Of a stretch of 46,604 nt of DNA, positions 42,710 through 46,604 are shown in pieces. This stretch comes from Georgenia_B sunbinii. GTDB lineage: Bacteria; Actinomycetota; Actinomycetes; Actinomycetales; Actinomycetaceae. Position 1 is the stretch's first letter, and each line of letters opens with the position of its first letter. Below the pieces are notes generated by a model. The model had not been told where the DNA came from. It did not search any database and saw only the letters and a list, made by a program, of their open reading frames with translations. A program made the position numbers and the translations under genes. The stretch lies in assembly GCF_036421855.1 (NCBI RefSeq), contig NZ_JAZGOK010000017.1; one strand, written 5' to 3'.

Positions 42710-43867
42710 TCAGCGACTCTCCCCGCGCAGCAGCGCGACGGCCAGGTCCGCCTCGGCCTGCGCCGCGGCGAGCTCCTCGCCGACGACGGTCACGTGACCG
42801 AGCTTGCGTCCCGGGCGCACCGCCTTGCCGTACAGGTGGACGCGGGCGTTGGGGCATCGCTGGAGCAGCTCGGGCAGCACCGAGGCCGGGTCCGCCAGGG
42901 CGCTGCCAAGGAGGTTGGCCATCACGCTCACCGGCGCCAGCGGCGTCGTCGGTCCCAGCGGGAGGTCGAGCACCGCCCGCAGGTGCTGCTCGAACTGGCT
43001 GGTGGCCGCACCGTCGATGGTCCAGTGGCCTGAGTTGTGTGGTCGCATCGCCAGCTCGTTGACCACCACCCGAGGCATGCCCCCCTCGGTGGGCGGCGGC
43101 AGCTCGAACATCTCGACCGCGAGCACGCCGGTGACGTCGAGGCCCTCGGCGATCCGCCGGGCGATGTCCAGCGCGTGCTCCTCGAGCACGGGGTCGAGGC
43201 CCGGCGCCGGCGCGATAGCCTCGGCGCACACCCCACCTTCCTGCACGGTCTGGGTCACCGGCCAGGCGCGGACCTCACCGCCGGGACGGCGAGCGACGAG
43301 CACCGCCAGCTCCCGGGTGAAGGGCACGTGCTCCTCGGCGAGCAGCGCGACGTCCGGGTCGAGCGCGTCGAGCCAGTCCTTGGCCTCGACCGCATCGAGG
43401 ACGACGCGCACCCCCTTGCCGTCGTAGCCGCCGCGGGCGGTCTTGATGACGACGGGCCAGCCGGCCCGGTCACCGAACGTCGTGAGCTCGTCGGTGTCGC
43501 GCACCGCTGCCCACTGCGGGCACGGCACCTCGAGCGAGCTGAGCGCCTCGCGCATGACGATCTTGTCCTGGGCGTGACGCAGCGCGCCCGAGCCGGGCCG
43601 CACCGCCACTCCCTCGGCCTCCAGCGCGGCCAACAGCGAGCCCGGCACGTGCTCGTGCTCGAAGGTGAGGACATCGACGCCGGCCAGCAGCCCGCGCACC
43701 GCGCTCTCGTCGCTCGCGGCGCCCACCGGGGCATCGGGCACCACCTGCGCAGCGGACCCGTCGGCCGCCTCGACGAGCACCCGCAGGTGTACGTCGAGGC
43801 CGATCGCGGCCTGCTGCATCATCCGGGCGAGCTGCCCGCCACCGACCACTGCCACATGTGCTCCCAC
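42710..43867 (-). CDS. purK: N5-carboxyaminoimidazole ribonucleotide synthase
   Basis: A 385-residue ATP-grasp enzyme making N5-CAIR from AIR, bicarbonate and ATP. Seen: VAVVGGGQLARMMQQAA, TFEHEHVP, QDKIVMREAL, VIKTARGGYDGKGV, LLAEEHVPFTRELAVLVAR, and VNELAMRPHNSGHWTIDGA, the family signature. The GTG at 43867 is preceded by TAGGCT with an 8-nt gap, so it is probably leaderless. It diverges from gtrA with only 33 bp between start codons. Confidence 0.96.
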   Translation of the reverse strand: MGAHVAVVGGGQLARMMQQAAIGLDVHLRVLVEAADGSAAQVVPDAPVGAASDESAVRGLLAGVDVLTFEHEHVPGSLLAALEAEGVAVRPGSGALRHAQDKIVMREALSSLEVPCPQWAAVRDTDELTTFGDRAGWPVVIKTARGGYDGKGVRVVLDAVEAKDWLDALDPDVALLAEEHVPFTRELAVLVARRPGGEVRAWPVTQTVQEGGVCAEAIAPAPGLDPVLEEHALDIARRIAEGLDVTGVLAVEMFELPPPTEGGMPRVVVNELAMRPHNSGHWTIDGAATSQFEQHLRAVLDLPLGPTTPLAPVSVMANLLGSALADPASVLPELLQRCPNARVHLYGKAVRPGRKLGHVTVVGEELAAAQAEADLAVALLRGESR

Positions 43868-43900
43868 GGGACGTCAGCCTAGTGCGGGTACGCTGGCCGG
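43868..43900. promoter_or_regulatory. Compact divergent leaderless promoters, purK and gtrA
   Basis: Minus strand: TAGGCT (43881-43876), 8 nt, GTG of purK. Plus strand: TACGCT (43889-43894), 6 nt, GTG of the GtrA gene. Both -10 boxes fit in 19 bp of a 33-bp gap, so any -35 contacts must lie inside the opposite gene. Confidence 0.55.
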
Positions 43901-44428
43901 GTGACGTCGTCCCAGGGTGTGACGGGCCCCGAGGCCGAGGCCGCTGCGGCCATCACCGCTCGGGCCGCGACTGACGGTCGGCTGCTGCGGTGGCGCCAGC
44001 AGGCGGTGGAGCTGATGAAGTTCGGCACCGTCGGCGCGATCGCGTTCGTCGTCGACGTCGGCCTGATGAACCTGCTGCGCTTCGGCCCGGGTGAGGTGCT
44101 CGGCGACAAAGCACTGACGGCCAAGGTCATCTCGGTGGCGGTGGCCACCATGGTCGCCTGGCTCGGCAACCGGCACTGGACGTTCTCCGACAAGAAGCGT
44201 GACTCCCGCAGCCGTGAGCTGATCTGGTTCCTGCTCGTCAACGCCGGCGGGATGCTCATCGCCGTCGGCGCGCTGGGTGTCTCCCACTACGTGCTCGGCT
44301 TCCAGTCTGCGCTGGCCGACAACATCGCCGCCAACGTCGTCGGCCTGGGCCTGGGCACTGCCTTCCGGTACTTCTGCTACCGGTACCTGGTGTTCAACGG
44401 CCGCGGCGACGCCGGAAGCAGCCACTGA
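43901..44428 (+). CDS. GtrA-family membrane protein
   Basis: A 175-residue protein with four predicted membrane helices: FGTVGAIAFVVDVGLMNLL, VISVAVATMVAWLGNRHWTF, LIWFLLVNAGGMLIAVGAL and IAANVVGLGLGTAFRYFCY. The NRHWTF and RYFCYRYLVF blocks are family signatures. GtrA proteins are proposed to help move lipid-linked sugars or work with glycosyltransferases. The PurK-GtrA neighbourhood is familiar from other actinobacteria. The GTG start follows a TACGCT box. Confidence 0.9.
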   Translation: MTSSQGVTGPEAEAAAAITARAATDGRLLRWRQQAVELMKFGTVGAIAFVVDVGLMNLLRFGPGEVLGDKALTAKVISVAVATMVAWLGNRHWTFSDKKRDSRSRELIWFLLVNAGGMLIAVGALGVSHYVLGFQSALADNIAANVVGLGLGTAFRYFCYRYLVFNGRGDAGSSH

Positions 44429-44440
44429 GCCACTGAGGCG

Positions 44441-45763
44441 TCACCAGCGTCGTCGCCGTCGTCCCATCGACACGAGCGGGCCCTGCGGAAGCACAAGGTC
44501 GGGATCGAGCGACCGCGGCACCGCAGACAGGAAGATCGCGAAGATCGGCGGCTTGCGCTGCGCCAGCTCGAGCCGTCCACCGTCAGCGGCGACGAGGTCG
44601 CGCGCCAACGAGAGACCGCGGCCGGTGCCCTTCCCGGAGGTGACGTACTTCTCGAAGATCTCCGGGGCGAGGTCGTCGCTGACACCGGGCCCTTCGTCGC
44701 TCACCTCGATGACCACACTGTTGTCCGACACGCTCGACCGTGCCCGCACCGCGGTGGTGCCCGCGCCGTACTTGAGCGAGTTCTCCACGAGGGTGGACAG
44801 CACCTGTGCGAGCGCTCCGGGCGTCGCGAGGACGGTGATGTCGACGTCGTCCGGCAGCACCAGCTGACGGCCGGCGGCGGCGAAGGTCGGTAGCCACTCC
44901 TCGGCCTGCTGGGCGAAGAGATCCGCCAGCGGGAGAGCCTCGGTGGTGCCGCCGGAAGCCTGCCGCGAGTTCCGCAGCAGGTCGTCAACGACGCCGGTGA
45001 GCCGTTCGAGCTGCTCGAGGCTGATCCGCGCCTCCTCGGCGACGTCCTCGTCGTCGGTGATCTGCTGAATCTCCTCCAGGCGCATCGAGAGCGCGGCCAG
45101 CGGCGTCCGGAGCTGGTGGGAGGCGTCGGCGGCGAACTGTCGCTCGGCGGCGAGCCGCCGGGCCATCCGCTCCCCCGTCCGGGTGAGCTCCGCGGCGACG
45201 AGGTCGATCTCCTCGACCCCGGAGCGCCGCAGGTGGGGGCGCACCTGCCCGGAGCCGATCTGCTCCGCGCTGGCGGCCAGGTAGATGAGCGGCGCGGCGA
45301 GCTTCCTCGCCTGCCGGCGCGCCACGAGGATGCTCACCCCGAAGGCGACGATCGCGGCGGCGACCACCAGCCCGATGACGCGGGCGACCATCCACTGCAC
45401 GTCCGCTGCCGGCACCTCGAGCCGGACCGTCGCACCGCTCGGGGTGATCTGCACGGCCCGGACGACGTCGCCGTCGAAGCTGGGCCCTGCTCCGTAGACG
45501 GCCTCGTCAGGCGCGTGCACCCGGATGCGAGCCGCCAGGTTCGTCTCACCACCGACCCAGGGGGTGAGCATGGCGTCGTCGAGCTCGTCGCCGTTGGCGA
45601 TCCGGCGCTCGACCGACAGCGCCAGCGCCGAGGCCCGCACGTCCAGCGTGGAGCGCTCGGCGTCCCAGATCATCAGGCCACCGAAGATCCCCAGCGGCAG
45701 ACCCAGAAGGATCACCGCCACCGTGACCGCGATGACCGTCATCGTGACCGCACGACGGCGCAC
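44441..45763 (-). CDS. Sensor histidine kinase
   Basis: A 440-residue membrane kinase. The first helix is VIAVTVAVILLGLPLGIFGG, followed by an extracytoplasmic sensor of about 100 residues, a second helix (VIGLVVAAAIVAFGVSILVA) and HAMP. The dimerisation/phosphoacceptor box is FAADASHQLRTPLAAL. The ATPase domain has STLVENSLKYGAG (N box), VSDEGPGV (G1), and GTGRGLSLARDLVAADGG (G2). The C-terminus has an odd basic tail (GRRRRRW). The GTG at 45763 starts 6 nt after the response regulator stop with GAGGGG upstream. Signal unknown. Confidence 0.93.
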   Translation of the reverse strand: MRRRAVTMTVIAVTVAVILLGLPLGIFGGLMIWDAERSTLDVRASALALSVERRIANGDELDDAMLTPWVGGETNLAARIRVHAPDEAVYGAGPSFDGDVVRAVQITPSGATVRLEVPAADVQWMVARVIGLVVAAAIVAFGVSILVARRQARKLAAPLIYLAASAEQIGSGQVRPHLRRSGVEEIDLVAAELTRTGERMARRLAAERQFAADASHQLRTPLAALSMRLEEIQQITDDEDVAEEARISLEQLERLTGVVDDLLRNSRQASGGTTEALPLADLFAQQAEEWLPTFAAAGRQLVLPDDVDITVLATPGALAQVLSTLVENSLKYGAGTTAVRARSSVSDNSVVIEVSDEGPGVSDDLAPEIFEKYVTSGKGTGRGLSLARDLVAADGGRLELAQRKPPIFAIFLSAVPRSLDPDLVLPQGPLVSMGRRRRRW

Positions 45764-45769
45764 CGCGGC

Positions 45770-46465
45770 CTACCCCTCGACGGACGTCTCGAAGCGGAAG
45801 CCCATCCCTCGGACAGTGGTGATGTAGCGGGGGTCGTTGGCGTCGTCGCCGAGCTTGCGACGAAGCCACGAGACGTGCATGTCCAGGGTCTTGGTCGACC
45901 CGGACGGGTCGGAGCCCCAAACCTCGCGCATGAGGTTCTCCCGGCCGACGACGGCGCCGGCGTCGCGGATGAGGACACGCAGCAGCTCGAACTCCTTGGC
46001 GGTGAGCTGCAGCTCGCGGCTGCCCTGGAACGCCCGGTGGGCCGCGACGTCGACTCGCACGTCCTGCGCGGCGAGCTCGTCCTCGTCGGTGAGGTCGCCG
46101 CCGGCGCGGCGCAGCAGCGCCCGCACCCGGGCGAGGAGCTCGGCCAGCCGGAAGGGCTTGGTCACGTAGTCGTCGGCGCCGGCATCGAGCCCGACGACGA
46201 GGTCGACCTCGTCGGCGCGCGCGGTGAGCACGAGGATGGGGGTGGTCATCCCTTGCGCACGGACCCAGCGGGCGACGTCGAGCCCGTCCATGTCCGGCAG
46301 CCCGAGGTCGAGCACGATGAGGTCGGCACCGCCGGAGCTGTCGATGGCTCCCTGCCCGGTGCCGTGGGCCTGGACGTCATATCCCTCACGGGTCAGCGCG
46401 CGAGCGAGCGGCGCGGAGATGGCGGGGTCGTCCTCGACGAGAAGTACGGTGGTCACAGTCGTCAT
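45770..46465 (-). CDS. OmpR/PhoB-family response regulator
   Basis: A 231-residue DNA-binding response regulator. The receiver domain has LLVEDDPAIS (acidic pair), phosphoacceptor Asp in LIVLDLGLPDMDGLD, VLTARA and DDYVTKPF. The C-terminal winged helix has LTAKEFELLRVL, MREVWGSD and LDMHVSWLRRKLGDD, with the final YITTVRGMGFRFE. The ATG at 46465 has AGGAGGAA upstream; a longer start at 46522 lacks a good ribosome site. It is co-transcribed with the kinase downstream. Confidence 0.94.
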   Translation of the reverse strand: MTTVTTVLLVEDDPAISAPLARALTREGYDVQAHGTGQGAIDSSGGADLIVLDLGLPDMDGLDVARWVRAQGMTTPILVLTARADEVDLVVGLDAGADDYVTKPFRLAELLARVRALLRRAGGDLTDEDELAAQDVRVDVAAHRAFQGSRELQLTAKEFELLRVLIRDAGAVVGRENLMREVWGSDPSGSTKTLDMHVSWLRRKLGDDANDPRYITTVRGMGFRFETSVEG

Positions 46466-46604
46466 CGTAAAGGGTTCCTCCTGCGGATGGGCAACAAGCA
46501 CACCGACGATTGACTCGATCATGCCCGACTGACAGCGACTCTAGGCCAGCGGAACGACAACGGCGTGCCCGGGATGCGGCGTGGGGCCCGCAGCCTGGTT
46601 GGCT
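46466..46604. other. Upstream region of the response regulator, window edge
   Basis: 139 bp to the right edge. A possible minus-strand -10 (TAGAGT, 46543-46538) is the only feature I can suggest. No gene is seen. Confidence 0.3.

Overview
The window is about 70% or more G+C, has little intergenic space, mixes GTG and ATG starts, and uses TANNNT-type -10 boxes often placed 6-8 nt before a start codon. Together with gene content (two LCP ligases, PurK/GtrA neighbours, DUF222-HNH protein, MtrAB/PhoPR-like two-component pair) this points to a high-GC actinobacterium. Micrococcales (Cellulomonas/Georgenia-like) is my best guess but is not proven. I see no rRNA, tRNA, insertion sequence, phage genes or CRISPR array. 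No gene-free stretch exceeds 300 bases.

Region 1 (1-6385, minus): the 5' part of a very large secreted multidomain protein that runs off the left edge. Its order is signal peptide, PQQ-type glucose/sorbosone dehydrogenase domain, PKD, a CBM6-like module, two DUF1349-like lectin folds, two tandem xylose-isomerase-like TIM barrels, then tandem Ig-like repeats. A single N at 434 sits inside a 95-bp exact duplication and looks like a contig join.

Region 2 (6626-15075): a polyprenyl diphosphate synthase diverges from a tightly overlapped seven-gene operon. The operon holds a myo-inositol-1-phosphate-synthase-like enzyme, a UbiA-like prenyltransferase, a TIM-barrel isomerase-like protein, then EboA-, EboB- (TatD), EboE- and EboF-like (phosphodiesterase) proteins. 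This is an ebo-type cluster in which an inositol-phosphate synthase occupies the place of the usual EboD sugar-phosphate cyclase. I infer a prenylated cyclitol-like metabolite; neither the product nor the system is demonstrated here. This is the most interesting system in the window.

Region 3 (15175-34222): envelope polysaccharide precursor and attachment genes. They include manA, the four dTDP-rhamnose genes (dispersed, rmlA, rmlD, rmlC, rmlB), a UDP-sugar dehydrogenase, a WbpD/WbpE/WbpB-like trio for an N-acetylated amino-uronic acid, a polyprenyl-phosphate-sugar-type glycosyltransferase with a DUF2304 partner, and two LytR-CpsA-Psr ligases. Three secreted wall-associated proteins (CAP domain, Excalibur domain, PGRP amidase) share an identical 45-residue repeat module that I predict to be a five-bladed beta-propeller. 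An Fpg/Nei glycosylase and a small Dabb protein are interspersed.

Region 4 (34356-46604): alpha/beta hydrolase, P2A calcium-type ATPase, CoA-binding protein, DUF222-HNH protein with low-complexity inserts, galE, purE, purK, GtrA, and a histidine kinase/response regulator pair.

Across regions 2-3 four extragenic arrays of an 18-bp unit (and variants) lie just after stop codons, always in the same orientation as the upstream gene, and each ends in TTGTCCACG. A pair of identical palindromes precedes the glycosyltransferase. A perfect 16-bp hairpin has the rmlC stop codon in its loop.
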